DNA of 64,000 bases from Pedobacter sp. MC2016-24 (GCF_015223055.1 NZ_JADFBX010000014.1:62001-126000); one strand, 5' to 3'; shown: positions 52,521 to 62,611, numbered from the stretch's first letter. Numbers and translations: made by a program. The notes: generated from the letters alone by a model not told the origin.

Positions 52521-53900
52521 ATGAAGAAATTTAAATATATAGCCGTCCAATTGCTTTTTTGCTGCATGGTTTTTAGCGGCTGCGACAAATATCTGGATGT
52601 TGAACCAAAGGGCAAGCAATTGCTGAAAACAACCAATGACTATGATCTTTGGTTGAACAGCTCCACGCTCACCGTTGAAATGGATCAGACCCTTCTAAAT
52701 TACATGACGGATAATATTGATCTGGTAACCGTTAACAATCCTCCGACGGGCCTTGGTGAACTCGTTTATACCTGGGCGCCACAGTTTACAAATGATGTAA
52801 CTTCTCCCACTTATTTATGGGGTGACCACTACAAGCGCATCAGCCTTTTTAATACCGTATTGTCAGGTATTGATGCGGCTGAAGGGGGAACGGTATCGCA
52901 GCGGAACAGTATTAAAGCCGAAGCCTTGCTAGGCCGTGCAAATTCTTATTTCTATCTGGTGAATGAATATGCCAAGCCTTATGATGCATCAACCGCTGCT
53001 ACTGACCTGGCTGTGCCTTTTGTTACATCAGACAATGTAAGTCAAAAGGCACCGGGCAGAAGTACTGTAGCTGAAATTTACAAACATATGATTGATGACA
53101 TCAATGAGGCTATTCCCAACCTTCCTCTTGACAACGGGACTGCGCGTTTTCGTGGCACGAAGGCTGGTGCATATAGCGTACTGGCACGGATTTACTTATA
53201 CAGAAGGGAATATAGTGAAGCGCAGCGTTATGCTGAGATGGCCCTGGCCGATACCAAAGCTGTGATGATTGATTTGACCAATTCTGCTACCTTTCCCACC
53301 GTAACCACCATGGTCTCGCATCCTGATGGAATTTACTCCAGGGCATCTAATGCTGCTGGAATGCCAATATCTGCAGAATTAAAAAGTATGTTTGCTGTCA
53401 ATGATGCTAGGAGGACAGTTTTGTACTTTAACTGGGCCAGTAATGTTAGAGGGGCAACTTCGTTTTACGCAGCTCAGGTTGTGCAAGCTTTTCAGCTAAC
53501 CAATTCCGGAACTACCGTGCAGGAAATGCATTTAATTGCAGCCGAGTGCGCGGCACGTAGTACTGATCCGAACGCCGTGGTTACTGCACTTAATCACCTG
53601 AATCAGGTTCGCAGGAACAGGTATACAGGCGCACCTATTGAGAGCAGGGATTTTACTTCCACCAGTCAGCCTGCAGTTATGGCTGAGGTATTGGCAGAAA
53701 GAAGGCGGGAATTGCCTTTCCATAGCTTACGCTGGTTTGATCTGCGGAGATTTGATACGGAAAACAGAACATCAACAATTACCCGTACTACAGCGCAGAA
53801 TGTAGTGGTTGGAACACTAGAACCACATAGTCCCAGGTACACGCTACAAATACCTATACAGGTGATGGCTTTTAACCCGGATATGATACAAAATCCATAA
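52521..53900 (+). CDS. SusD/RagB-family lipoprotein
   Basis: 459 residues. Lipobox MVFSGC with Cys21, followed by DKYLDVEPKGK typical of mature SusD proteins. The helical core includes AEALLGRANSYFYLVNEYA and TKAGAYSVLARIYLYRREY; the C-terminal part includes EMHLIAAECAARS and AERRRELPFHSLRWFDLRRF. A surface lipoprotein that gives the SusC encoded 12 nt upstream its substrate. It is shorter than the SusD of the first locus, so the two probably bind different ligands. Confidence 0.94.
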   Translation: MKKFKYIAVQLLFCCMVFSGCDKYLDVEPKGKQLLKTTNDYDLWLNSSTLTVEMDQTLLNYMTDNIDLVTVNNPPTGLGELVYTWAPQFTNDVTSPTYLWGDHYKRISLFNTVLSGIDAAEGGTVSQRNSIKAEALLGRANSYFYLVNEYAKPYDASTAATDLAVPFVTSDNVSQKAPGRSTVAEIYKHMIDDINEAIPNLPLDNGTARFRGTKAGAYSVLARIYLYRREYSEAQRYAEMALADTKAVMIDLTNSATFPTVTTMVSHPDGIYSRASNAAGMPISAELKSMFAVNDARRTVLYFNWASNVRGATSFYAAQVVQAFQLTNSGTTVQEMHLIAAECAARSTDPNAVVTALNHLNQVRRNRYTGAPIESRDFTSTSQPAVMAEVLAERRRELPFHSLRWFDLRRFDTENRTSTITRTTAQNVVVGTLEPHSPRYTLQIPIQVMAFNPDMIQNP

Positions 53901-53915
53901 CTATAAAATTCAAAG

Positions 53916-54887
53916 ATGAAGACATATAAATTGAATATATTAGCAATATGCACAGTAGTGGTATTGTTTATGGCTTGTAAAAAAGACAAAACAGGCCGCG
54001 AAGCCCTGGCCGAAGGGCGTGTAACTTTTGATTTGCCGGCATCAACAGATGTAGTGGTAAGATCATTAGACATCAGGAATGAAGCTTTGCTTAGTCTGGA
54101 AATGAAAGCTACGCTACAAGGTGACGCATCTTCGGATGTGCATCATGTAACTTTTGCAACAGATACAACTAAGATTGCTGACTATAGACTAAAGTATGGG
54201 GCTACTGCCCTTTTACTTCCTACAATGAGTTATTTATATTACAAACCAACCGTATCCATTCCGGCTGGTTCTAATGTTTCAGAATCGGGTGTACTGAACT
54301 TTAGCGTTCAGACATCATTAAGAGCGCGCAGTACTTATGTGCTTCCGCTTGTAATTGCATCTGTAGATGGGCAAACGCAAGACCCGAAAACACGCAAGGT
54401 AATTTACTATGTTTTTAACACAGGCGAAGCAACGTATGTAGACCATGCAGGATATACCGTAACGGCCACCGCGTCTTCTACATTAGGCGTTAATGCACCT
54501 GCCAGAGCAGTTGATGCAGCTACAGGTACAACATTTTGGGCAAGCTCTAATACGGTACCGTTACCACAGTGGTTGAGTATTGATTTTGGGCGTAACGTTA
54601 CTTTTCCGTCATTTGATTATTTCTTTCCAACCGCTATAACACCAGCCGTTGGCGGCTATACTACTTCTGCGAAAGTGGAAACAAGTTCGGATAACATCAC
54701 CTGGGTAGATAAGGGTACGTATGCAATAGATGTGAACAATACATTGAAAAGGCAGACTATAAATATGCCTTCATTAACTACGGCCCGATATCTGCGCTTC
54801 ACGATTTTGACTGCGACTCCGTATAATGCATCGGCGACAGTTATTTACAACATAGGTTTTGTAAGTGGAATTTTGTTGAGGAACTAA
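53916..54887 (+). CDS. Surface lipoprotein with DUF1735 and discoidin (F5/8 type C) domains
   Basis: 323 residues. Lipobox VLFMAC with Cys21. Residues about 30-165 resemble the DUF1735 beta-sandwich found in surface glycan-binding proteins, and about 175-322 form an F5/8 type C domain (GYTVTATASSTLG, AVDAATGTTFWASSN, PQWLSIDFGRNVTF, ARYLRFTI). Such proteins hold glycans for the neighbouring SusCD pair. The position directly after susD supports this. The ligand cannot be read. Confidence 0.88.
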   Translation: MKTYKLNILAICTVVVLFMACKKDKTGREALAEGRVTFDLPASTDVVVRSLDIRNEALLSLEMKATLQGDASSDVHHVTFATDTTKIADYRLKYGATALLLPTMSYLYYKPTVSIPAGSNVSESGVLNFSVQTSLRARSTYVLPLVIASVDGQTQDPKTRKVIYYVFNTGEATYVDHAGYTVTATASSTLGVNAPARAVDAATGTTFWASSNTVPLPQWLSIDFGRNVTFPSFDYFFPTAITPAVGGYTTSAKVETSSDNITWVDKGTYAIDVNNTLKRQTINMPSLTTARYLRFTILTATPYNASATVIYNIGFVSGILLRN

Positions 54888-54919
54888 TTAGAAGTAACCC
54901 TAAATTTAAATAACAAAAA

Positions 54920-56050
54920 ATGAAGAAATCACTGATTTCAATTTTGATGCTGCTACCCTTTGTGGTAGCAGCTCAAAAAAGCTATACCATAACCGGAAAA
55001 TTATCCGCATTAAACGTTCCGGCCAAAGCTTACCTTGTTACTTTACAAGGTGATCGATTTAAGGAAACCGATTCTGTGGTCATTAAGAATGGGCAATTCC
55101 AGTTCACTGGGAAAGTCGAGCAGCCGCAAAGCGCAATCATCGCAGTCAAGAGATTACCTGGAACTGGTAAACAATCGGATAATTTGAGTTTCTACCTTGA
55201 AAATTCTAAAATCACCTTGACAGGTAAAGATTCTATCAAAACAGCTACTGTTACAGGTTCAGTTTCAGATCGCGAAGACCGGGAACTGTCGGAGTTAATT
55301 ACACCTTTTACGGAAAGGATCATGAAAATCCAACGGGAATTTATAAAAGGAGATCATGGAGTGGTAGAAGGAAAAACCCTGGAGCAGCGTAAAGAAGCGC
55401 AAGACAGTTTAAACAGCTATGTCAAACAGATCAAAAACATCCAGGTGAAGTTTGTCGAATCACATCCCAATTCGTTCATGGGTTTGTACACTTTTAACAC
55501 CGCTGTTCTTGGCAGTCACTTTGACTCTGCAGAGGTAAAACCTTTGTTTTATAAATTCTCTTCCCAACTTCAGTCTTCATCATTGGGAAAACTAGCGTTA
55601 GATCGGATTTTGGCGAATGAGAAGCGTGCGGTGGGCGTAAAGATCCTGGATTTTTCACAGACTGATATTGACGGCAAACCATTCAACATAAAATCACTGC
55701 GTGGTAAATATGTGTTTTTGGATTTTTGGGCCAGCTGGTGCTACTGGTGCCGCGCGGAAAACCCTCATGTTTTAAAAGCTTATGAGCAACTTAAAGACCG
55801 GAATCTGGAAATTGTAAGCGTATCCTTTGATGAAAGTAAAGCTGCCTGGGAAAATGCCGTAAAACAAGATAAGCTCCCTTGGTTGCAGGTATCTGACCTA
55901 AAAGGGATGAAAGTAAGAGATGGATTGGCAGCCATGTTAGATATTAAAGCGATACCGCAAAATCTGCTGATCAATCCGGAAGGTTTGATCATCGCAACAA
56001 ATCTTCGTGGTGAAGATCTTCCAGCAAAATTATCCAAATTGATCAAATAA
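54920..56050 (+). CDS. TlpA-type thioredoxin with DUF4369, atypical CYWC active site
   Basis: 376 residues with a signal peptide (LISILMLLPFVVAAQ). The N-terminal half (about 20-120) is a DUF4369-like beta domain (YTITGKLSALNVPAKAYLVT), then a helical linker, and a C-terminal thioredoxin (about 235-376). The active site reads FWASWCYWCRAENPH with C274 and C277; CYWC replaces the usual CGPC. The cis-proline region is AIPQNLLINPEG. It probably acts in the periplasm. The changed dipeptide should shift its redox potential or partner choice relative to the paralogue encoded next. Confidence 0.9.
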   Translation: MKKSLISILMLLPFVVAAQKSYTITGKLSALNVPAKAYLVTLQGDRFKETDSVVIKNGQFQFTGKVEQPQSAIIAVKRLPGTGKQSDNLSFYLENSKITLTGKDSIKTATVTGSVSDREDRELSELITPFTERIMKIQREFIKGDHGVVEGKTLEQRKEAQDSLNSYVKQIKNIQVKFVESHPNSFMGLYTFNTAVLGSHFDSAEVKPLFYKFSSQLQSSSLGKLALDRILANEKRAVGVKILDFSQTDIDGKPFNIKSLRGKYVFLDFWASWCYWCRAENPHVLKAYEQLKDRNLEIVSVSFDESKAAWENAVKQDKLPWLQVSDLKGMKVRDGLAAMLDIKAIPQNLLINPEGLIIATNLRGEDLPAKLSKLIK

Positions 56051-56062
56051 CATAAAGTAAAC

Positions 56063-57196
56063 ATGATGAACCTTAAAATAATTATTGGAGCCCTGTTGTT
56101 GCTGCCTGCCACGGTAAGTCTGGCGCAGGATAAATTTGAAATCTCAGGAAACCTTTCTGGTATAGGAAGCGATAAAAAGATAATCCTAAGTTATAAGAAT
56201 AGCGAAGGTAAGGATGCTAAAGATTCTGCCGCGGTTAAAAATGGGAAGTTTGTACTGAATGGAACTACTGCTTTTGGTAACAAGGCCTACCTGGCCCTGG
56301 TGCCTGTAAAAAAAGATACGTCAAACCGGAGAGGAGCTGAAAGCTATCGCGAATTCTACCTGGAAAAAGGAAAGTATAAAGTAGCAGGTAATGGCGACTT
56401 CTCGAAAGCAATGATTACTGGAACCGCTGCGCAAAATGATTTTCTGTTATGGACTGCTAAATCGGAAGCACTGCTCACTCAGTTTAAAGAAATCACCCAG
56501 CGGTTTACCAAAGTGTATTATGCGAAAGTGAAAGATACGGTGGCCATCAAAGCAATCCAGGCAGAAGCCAGGCCAGTACATGCCAAAATTGAAGCTGCCT
56601 TGGATTCCTTTTTATTTAGTCACCCGGATTCATATGTAGCTCTTGACCTGATCGCTACGGAAAAGACTGCGGTAATTGATCCTAAAACTTTTGAGGTGTA
56701 TTACAACCCGCTAAGCAAACGAGTATTGAGCAGCTTTACCGGGCAAAAGCTGACAGCTAAATATGATAAGGCCAAGCAAATTGCTATCGGGAAATCTGTA
56801 GACTTTACCCAAACAGATGATAAAGGCAATGAATTTAAGCTGTCTTCTTTAAAAGGTAAGTATGTACTGGTTGATTTCTGGGCAAGTTGGTGTGGTCCAT
56901 GCCGCGCAGAGAATCCACATTTATTGAAAGCTTACAACCAGTTGAAAGACAAAAATTTCGAAGTGGTGGGTGTTTCCCTGGACGAGACCAAAGCAGCCTG
57001 GTTAAATGCAGTGAAGCAAGATGGCATGCCCTGGATCCAGGTAAGTGACCTGAAAGGCTTTAAGAGTGATCTTGCTGTTAAATACGGCATTTCGGCCATT
57101 CCACAGAATTTCCTGATCAACCCAGAGGGTGTGATCATTGCAAAAGACCTTAGGGGGGAAGATGTGAACCAAAAACTGGCTGCATTCATTAAATAA
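56063..57196 (+). CDS. TlpA-type thioredoxin with DUF4369, CGPC active site
   Basis: 377 residues, a close paralogue of the previous gene (shared RAENPHxLKAY, SLDETKAAW-like and LRGEDxxxKL segments). Signal peptide IIIGALLLLPATVSLAQ, DUF4369-like domain (FEISGNLSGIGSDKKIILS), linker with an FLFSHPDSYVALD segment, and a thioredoxin domain with C277 and C280 in FWASWCGPCRAEN. The cis-proline is in ISAIPQNFLINPEG. It should reduce periplasmic or surface disulfides. The two genes are 12 nt apart and come from a tandem duplication. Confidence 0.92.
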   Translation: MMNLKIIIGALLLLPATVSLAQDKFEISGNLSGIGSDKKIILSYKNSEGKDAKDSAAVKNGKFVLNGTTAFGNKAYLALVPVKKDTSNRRGAESYREFYLEKGKYKVAGNGDFSKAMITGTAAQNDFLLWTAKSEALLTQFKEITQRFTKVYYAKVKDTVAIKAIQAEARPVHAKIEAALDSFLFSHPDSYVALDLIATEKTAVIDPKTFEVYYNPLSKRVLSSFTGQKLTAKYDKAKQIAIGKSVDFTQTDDKGNEFKLSSLKGKYVLVDFWASWCGPCRAENPHLLKAYNQLKDKNFEVVGVSLDETKAAWLNAVKQDGMPWIQVSDLKGFKSDLAVKYGISAIPQNFLINPEGVIIAKDLRGEDVNQKLAAFIK

Positions 57197-57200
57197 AATT

Positions 57201-57235
57201 AAAAACCGCCTTTAACTAAATAGAGGCGGTTTTTC
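57201..57235. terminator. Two-way intrinsic terminator
   Basis: AAAAACCGCCT (57201-57211) and AGGCGGTTTTT (57224-57234) form a perfect 11-bp stem with A and T flanks between the convergent thioredoxin and heparinase genes. Confidence 0.88.
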
Positions 57236-57253
57236 ATGTAATCTATGCAATAG

Positions 57254-59233
57254 TTAAGGCATAGTTTTGGCTGCAAGATGTCGTGTATTTCCATCCACAA
57301 CGATATTCATATCGAGGTTACCTTTTTCAAAATCATTAGCTGGATTGGGTTTGATACTGATTTTTGGTGTTTTATTGCCTTCATAAGGATATGCGATGGA
57401 AATGAATACCTGTGTCTTGTCGTCATTTTTAGGTTTTTCAAATGCAAAAGCTGGTCTTTTCAATTCCTTGTTGTAAACGTAAGATACTTTCCCTTCCTCT
57501 TCAATAAGTGTAATCTTATCCATGTTCAGAGATTGAATCAAGAGGTTATTGCCATCGCTATAGCTGGTGTATACTTTCTGTCCAGCCTGATCGAAAACAG
57601 CTTTACTATCTTCTCTCAACTGCCAGTGTACGGCCAGGTTTCCTTTCGCTTTACCGATTGCCTTATCAATAATCAGGAAGTATTTCTGGTCAACAAACAA
57701 CACACTGCGTTGGTGATCAAGATCAGTATAGCTTGGATTGCTGAAGGTTAATACATCCAGATTATTGCCAGTTTCCCATTTACCCTGTCTGGCCTTAGTA
57801 ATCAGCATGTTTTGGTTGTCAAGCGTAAGCGTGCTGTGTATTTTTGTCTGACGGTACCAGTTCCGTTGTTTCATGATGGCGTCGTCTCCGCTATATACAA
57901 ATACACCGGCATCAGGCGTAAAATTTCTGCCTTTTACAAAAAGCTCAAAAGTTCCGTTATCCGGTTGGGCATGGAATTCTCCCGGCGGACTTGCCTTTAC
58001 TACCATTACCGTTGCATCTTTATCCCATCCGCTTCTAAAGGTATAAAACCCGGCATTGCTTAGTGCTTTGGATAAAAAATCGGGAGCTTTACCTTCTTTC
58101 CCCGCTGTAGCAAAATATTTTATTGCTTGGTTTGCAGGGAAAATCTTAGACCAACTTGCAAACTGCTTGATTCGGAAGTTTTTATCTATCAACCAGGAAT
58201 CTCCAAACATCGGTGTATTGTAATCTGGGAGCGTAATGCTGATCAGCGCCATGACCATATTCTCTACGGTTTGTATATAAGACGCAGGAAATTCTTTTTC
58301 AAGATTGACACGTTTTGCAGATCCATAGGCCTTTAAGAAAATATCAATAGCTGCGACGTGATAAATAGGTGATAGCTCAAATTGCATCCCGTCTGCATAT
58401 ACTTGTTTTTTAATTTCAGTATTGAGTACTTCTATGCCGCTTTGTCTCCATCTTGCTGAATTTTTAAACTCAGGAAAAGATACACCAGCAAATAAAGTAC
58501 GTTGTGCTTCAAACAAACGATGGTTACCTTTTTCGGCGTAGTTTGAGGCTAGATAATCTGCCTGATGATGATAGCTCTTTAAAAATTCCATTAAAAAGAC
58601 AGGCGTAAAGTTGGATGAGTTTACAAATAAATCAAATGTCGGCGGAAGACTCTGTACCCTGTCTGAAACCTCAAGAGGTCGCCATACAAATCTGTCGTTA
58701 TCCTGCGACAGGCCTAATGGATTTTTTCTAACCCAATCGCTGTATTGGTAGATCCATTCTTTAGCATATTTTTCATCGGCTGTGGCATGGTAAACCAGAG
58801 CCATTGCCTGCCACCATTTAACGCGATGTAGCTGCCAGCGTACTTCATTATCTTTTACCGGCCACATTTGCCAGTTGATATCTTTGCCGTAGTCAAAATA
58901 ACCATATCCTTTATGTGGTTGAAATTGGTGGACTAAAGCTTTGTCGGCCATTTCTTTTGTCGCCTGGTCAATTGGTTGGTGTATATCGGCAGGCTTTTCA
59001 GAATTGCTGAAATCCGGTTCTTTTGCCTTACATTTTTTTCGGTAGTAGGTCAGCAGTTCTTGAGCTGCGGCTTCATATTTACCTGCAGTATAAAGTGCAT
59101 TTGTTTTTTCTAGTCCTGGATAGGCCAGGTTAATGTCCTCAAAGTTTTTTTGAGTGATATGGGCATCTTGCGCAATGGAATTTCCGCTACAAAAAGCAAA
59201 AATGGCCAGCAACACAATTTTTTTTAATTTCAT
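57254..59233 (-). CDS. hepC: Heparinase III (heparan sulfate lyase)
   Basis: 659 residues, the same length as my memory of Pedobacter heparinus heparinase III. Signal peptide KKIVLLAIFAFCSGNSIAQ, an alpha/alpha-toroid domain (about 30-370), and a C-terminal beta-sandwich domain. Catalytic residues line up with the Pedobacter enzyme: Asn237 in KGNHRLFEAQ (Asn240 there), Tyr291 and His292 in LSPIYHVAAID (Tyr294, His295), and His421 in PGEFHAQPDNG (His424). It cleaves heparan sulfate by beta-elimination in the periplasm. It is convergent with a SusCD locus, and no sulfatase or unsaturated glucuronyl hydrolase is near. Confidence 0.95.
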   Translation of the reverse strand: MKLKKIVLLAIFAFCSGNSIAQDAHITQKNFEDINLAYPGLEKTNALYTAGKYEAAAQELLTYYRKKCKAKEPDFSNSEKPADIHQPIDQATKEMADKALVHQFQPHKGYGYFDYGKDINWQMWPVKDNEVRWQLHRVKWWQAMALVYHATADEKYAKEWIYQYSDWVRKNPLGLSQDNDRFVWRPLEVSDRVQSLPPTFDLFVNSSNFTPVFLMEFLKSYHHQADYLASNYAEKGNHRLFEAQRTLFAGVSFPEFKNSARWRQSGIEVLNTEIKKQVYADGMQFELSPIYHVAAIDIFLKAYGSAKRVNLEKEFPASYIQTVENMVMALISITLPDYNTPMFGDSWLIDKNFRIKQFASWSKIFPANQAIKYFATAGKEGKAPDFLSKALSNAGFYTFRSGWDKDATVMVVKASPPGEFHAQPDNGTFELFVKGRNFTPDAGVFVYSGDDAIMKQRNWYRQTKIHSTLTLDNQNMLITKARQGKWETGNNLDVLTFSNPSYTDLDHQRSVLFVDQKYFLIIDKAIGKAKGNLAVHWQLREDSKAVFDQAGQKVYTSYSDGNNLLIQSLNMDKITLIEEEGKVSYVYNKELKRPAFAFEKPKNDDKTQVFISIAYPYEGNKTPKISIKPNPANDFEKGNLDMNIVVDGNTRHLAAKTMP

Positions 59234-59449
59234 CAGGTTCAGGTTTTTTAAATTTTAAAGCAATCGGGGTTTCAAGAATTAAAGGTATGTACCGATTGTG
59301 TAACCGTGAAGGTACGGGCCTTTATAAAAATAGGCTTTCAAAATTTTGTATAAATCTTTTAAAATTGGTGAAATTTATGCCCGTACACTTCAAAAGGTTA
59401 TGAATTAGCTTATAGTTTTCCGTATTATTGGGTGTTAATCTGCAATCAA

Positions 59450-61945
59450 ATGACAATCCCGGGAAAAGTATGGTTTTTTGTTTTGTTTTACGCTTGTGTC
59501 TTTAATGGCCTAAGTTTACAGGCTCAAAAGCAGGATACATTGAATAAAACTACTGTAGCTGACAGTACGAAGTTAAATTTTGTAGCCAAAATGCAGGCTT
59601 TTGCTAAACGTTCTTCCCAATCAAGTGCCAGTGATTTTGAAGCCGACAAAGCTGCAATCAGTCAGATTAAAACCTTTGATGAAATCAGACGAACGATGCA
59701 AAAAGCGAAGATCTATTTAAAGGGTAACCTCGATACGCCTGGTACGAAGGTAGAGTTGCAGGAAATTGAAAAAGATTTTATCATTGCTGGTGATGGTGTT
59801 TTTACTGATAAGGGCTCTGCCCAAACATTTCGGAATTTAACGGCCACTTCGAAGATTTTAAAAGAGCTATTGAATAAGGCCAATCTTAGAAAAGCCAAAC
59901 TGGACATTCGTCAGCAGGAGCTTAATAATTTCCGTTATCAGCTTGATTCTTTACTGAGTGTACCTGCATTGTTTAAATTTTCTACGGATTCGGTTACCCT
60001 GATGAAATACTTGCAGAAAATCAAGGTTATCTCTTATGAAACAACTCCTGTAGATTCAGCACTTAATCTTGCTGTGAATAACATCCAGGCTTTACTTAAC
60101 CACGTGAACATGACCGCTTTTAAATTAGAAGGCAGTTTGGGGGAAATAGAGTCTTATCAAACAGATATGGCAGATCATACGCTTAAAAGGGATTTTGACA
60201 ACATCTGGGGGCCCGCAGGTAGTTACCGTTCCTTTGGGGAGATCATGGATTTTTCCAAAACCAAGGGTTTGTTGACACTTAGTTTCTATGCAGAGAATAA
60301 TATTGGAAAATTGCTGTTACTGCTCATACTGACGCTGACTTCTTTCATTTACCTGCGTTCCCTAAAGAAAATTTACATTGAAGGTAATTTGCTAAAGCCT
60401 GATTTTGAAGGACAACTGGTGATTCGCTATCCCCTGCTTTCTGCCATATTACTGGTCATTAGTTTGTTTCAATTCTTTTTGCAATCTCCTCCATTTATTT
60501 TAAACGTGATTTTATGGTCAATATCCTGTGTTTGTCTGAGTTTCATTTTTAAAAGTTATATCAGCAAACACTGGATGCGAATCTGGTTGTTAATGGTGTT
60601 CCTGTTCTTGATGGCAGGTATTGGTAACCTGATATTACAGGCCTCCAGACTGGAACGTTGGATCATGCTGGGCATTTCTGTAGCCGGAGTAATCTTAGGG
60701 TTATTCAGTTTTGGTAAAAAGCATCGGGATGAACTTCGTGAAAAGTGGATTCTCTGGTCTATTGGTCTGATGACGGTTCTGGAGCTGGCCGCTGTTTTAA
60801 CCAATATATTCGGTAGATACAATTTAGCCAAAACGTTATTCATCAGTGGTTTCTTAAACGTCGTAATTGCTATCCTATTTCTTTGGGCAGTGCGCCTGAT
60901 CAATGAAGGTCTTTTACTGGCTTTCCAGGTATATTCAGGACAGGATAAAAAACTGTTTTATCTCAATTTTGAACGGGTAGGAACAAAAGCACCAAATTTT
61001 TTTTACGTATTTTTAGTTTTTGGCTGGCTGGTGCTTTTTGGCCGTAATTTTCCTGCTTATGACCATCTGTCTAAACCGTTTTTAGAATTTTTTAGTGCGG
61101 AACGGACATTGGGTGATTATACGTTCAGTATTACCAATCTATTGTTGTTTATAGCCATTATGGCCATTTCGGTTGTAATATCTAAAATCGTATCCTTTTT
61201 TGCTTCGGATAAGCACCTCGTCAATACAACAGAGAATAAGAACGAACGTCGCGGTATTGGCAGTTGGTTATTATTGGTCCGGATATCAATTTTATGCATC
61301 GGATTATTTCTGGCTATTGCCGCAGCTGGAATCCCTGTTGATCGAATTACCATCGTTTTAGGCGCACTTGGTGTGGGTATTGGCTTTGGCTTGCAAACAT
61401 TGGTGAATAATCTGGTAAGCGGGTTAATTATCGCTTTTGAAAAACCTGTCAACGTGGGTGATATTGTAGATGTGGATGGACAAGGTGGAACGATGAAGTC
61501 AATCGGTTTTCGAAGTAGCGTCATCGCTACCTGGGATGGTGCTGATGTGGTGATGCCGAATGGTGATTTACTCAATGCCCATCTGGTTAACTGGTCACTG
61601 GGCGGGAATCGGAAACGCATATCAATCATGATCGGCATTGCTTATGATGCTGATCTGGAAAAGACAAGAAAGATCCTGACTGAAATTTTAAATGCGGATC
61701 AGCGGATTCGTAAAAGCCCCGCGGCTGTTGTGCAGTTTGAACAACTCGGAGAGAGCACAATTGATCTGAAAGTTTACTTCTGGCCCAAACATTTCGGTGA
61801 AGCTTATGCTGTAAGAAATGACCTCATCATGGGTATTGTAGCCGCTTTCAAAGAAAATGGAATTGATATACCGTTTCCACAACACGATATCCATATCCAT
61901 AATCATGATGAAGGCCGGCTGAACAAAGAAAGACCAACTACTTAG
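59450..61945 (+). CDS. Large MscS-family mechanosensitive channel
   Basis: About 831 residues from the ATG at 59450, which opens a signal peptide (VWFFVLFYACVFNGLSLQAQ); a GTG at 59432 is the alternative. About 250 residues of periplasmic helical domain follow, then many membrane helices (about 290-620), and the MscS core: pore helix GALGVGIGFGLQTLVNNLVS, the beta domain VNVGDIVDVDGQGGTMKSIG, and the cytoplasmic domain with DVVMPNGDLLNAHLVNWS. It opens under osmotic downshock. The size puts it in the MscK-like group of the family. Confidence 0.93.
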   Translation: MTIPGKVWFFVLFYACVFNGLSLQAQKQDTLNKTTVADSTKLNFVAKMQAFAKRSSQSSASDFEADKAAISQIKTFDEIRRTMQKAKIYLKGNLDTPGTKVELQEIEKDFIIAGDGVFTDKGSAQTFRNLTATSKILKELLNKANLRKAKLDIRQQELNNFRYQLDSLLSVPALFKFSTDSVTLMKYLQKIKVISYETTPVDSALNLAVNNIQALLNHVNMTAFKLEGSLGEIESYQTDMADHTLKRDFDNIWGPAGSYRSFGEIMDFSKTKGLLTLSFYAENNIGKLLLLLILTLTSFIYLRSLKKIYIEGNLLKPDFEGQLVIRYPLLSAILLVISLFQFFLQSPPFILNVILWSISCVCLSFIFKSYISKHWMRIWLLMVFLFLMAGIGNLILQASRLERWIMLGISVAGVILGLFSFGKKHRDELREKWILWSIGLMTVLELAAVLTNIFGRYNLAKTLFISGFLNVVIAILFLWAVRLINEGLLLAFQVYSGQDKKLFYLNFERVGTKAPNFFYVFLVFGWLVLFGRNFPAYDHLSKPFLEFFSAERTLGDYTFSITNLLLFIAIMAISVVISKIVSFFASDKHLVNTTENKNERRGIGSWLLLVRISILCIGLFLAIAAAGIPVDRITIVLGALGVGIGFGLQTLVNNLVSGLIIAFEKPVNVGDIVDVDGQGGTMKSIGFRSSVIATWDGADVVMPNGDLLNAHLVNWSLGGNRKRISIMIGIAYDADLEKTRKILTEILNADQRIRKSPAAVVQFEQLGESTIDLKVYFWPKHFGEAYAVRNDLIMGIVAAFKENGIDIPFPQHDIHIHNHDEGRLNKERPTT

Positions 61946-62068
61946 TTTTTTACTCATTAGGTTGGAGGTTTCAGAAATAGTGGGCAACAGATTCTTCAAC
62001 CTCCCGTCATTTGATTTTGTGTTTTAAACACTTATCAATATATTTAACTTTCACATTAATTAAATTTA

Positions 62069-62611
62069 ATGGAGCAGGATGACCAAATACTTCTGAATGA
62101 ACTGAAAAGTGGAAGCCCTTCTGCTTATGAGCGTGTATTTAAGAAGTATTATAAAATGCTGGTCGCTAAAGCCTATTTCGTTCTTGAGGATGAGATGGAA
62201 GCAGAGGATCTAGTGCAGAACCTCTTCGTCACGATGTGGCAAAAATCACACTTTATTTCCATAAAAACATCGCTGAAGTCTTATCTGTATGGCGCGATCC
62301 ACAACCAGTGTATGATGGTTATACGGGACAGGAAAGTTGCCGATAAGCGAATGAATAGCTATAAAGAGGTCCTGGCTGGAGATGAGTATGACGAGGAAGG
62401 CGAGGTTGAAGATGAGGCCTCTCAAGGCCGCCTGGATCTGGCTTTCCAGGAACTTCCACTCCAGCGTCAACGGGCCTTTAAGCTGGTATATGTAGAAGAT
62501 AAAAAATATAAGGAAGCTGCGGAGGAAATGGGCCTTTCGGTGAATTCAATAAAGACCCATTTGAAACTTGCGGTGAAAGCCTTAAAAGATAAACTCATAA
62601 AATTTAAATGA
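62069..62611 (+). CDS. ECF RNA polymerase sigma factor (FecI-like)
   Basis: 180 residues. Region 2 is SAYERVFKKYYKMLVAKAYF with DEMEAEDLVQNLFVTMWQK, and region 4 is LPLQRQRAFKLVYVEDKKYKEAAEEMGLSVNSIKTHL. A low-complexity acidic stretch (about residue 109-120, DEEGEVEDE) separates the two regions. It precedes fecR by 43 nt and the SusC gene begins beyond, so it should drive the third uptake locus. Confidence 0.92.
   Translation: MEQDDQILLNELKSGSPSAYERVFKKYYKMLVAKAYFVLEDEMEAEDLVQNLFVTMWQKSHFISIKTSLKSYLYGAIHNQCMMVIRDRKVADKRMNSYKEVLAGDEYDEEGEVEDEASQGRLDLAFQELPLQRQRAFKLVYVEDKKYKEAAEEMGLSVNSIKTHLKLAVKALKDKLIKFK

Noticed and set aside
61117..61638. 173-codon minus-strand ORF inside the MscS gene
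   Set aside because: Covers the most conserved pore and beta-domain region of the channel on the other strand; its sequence has no family features.
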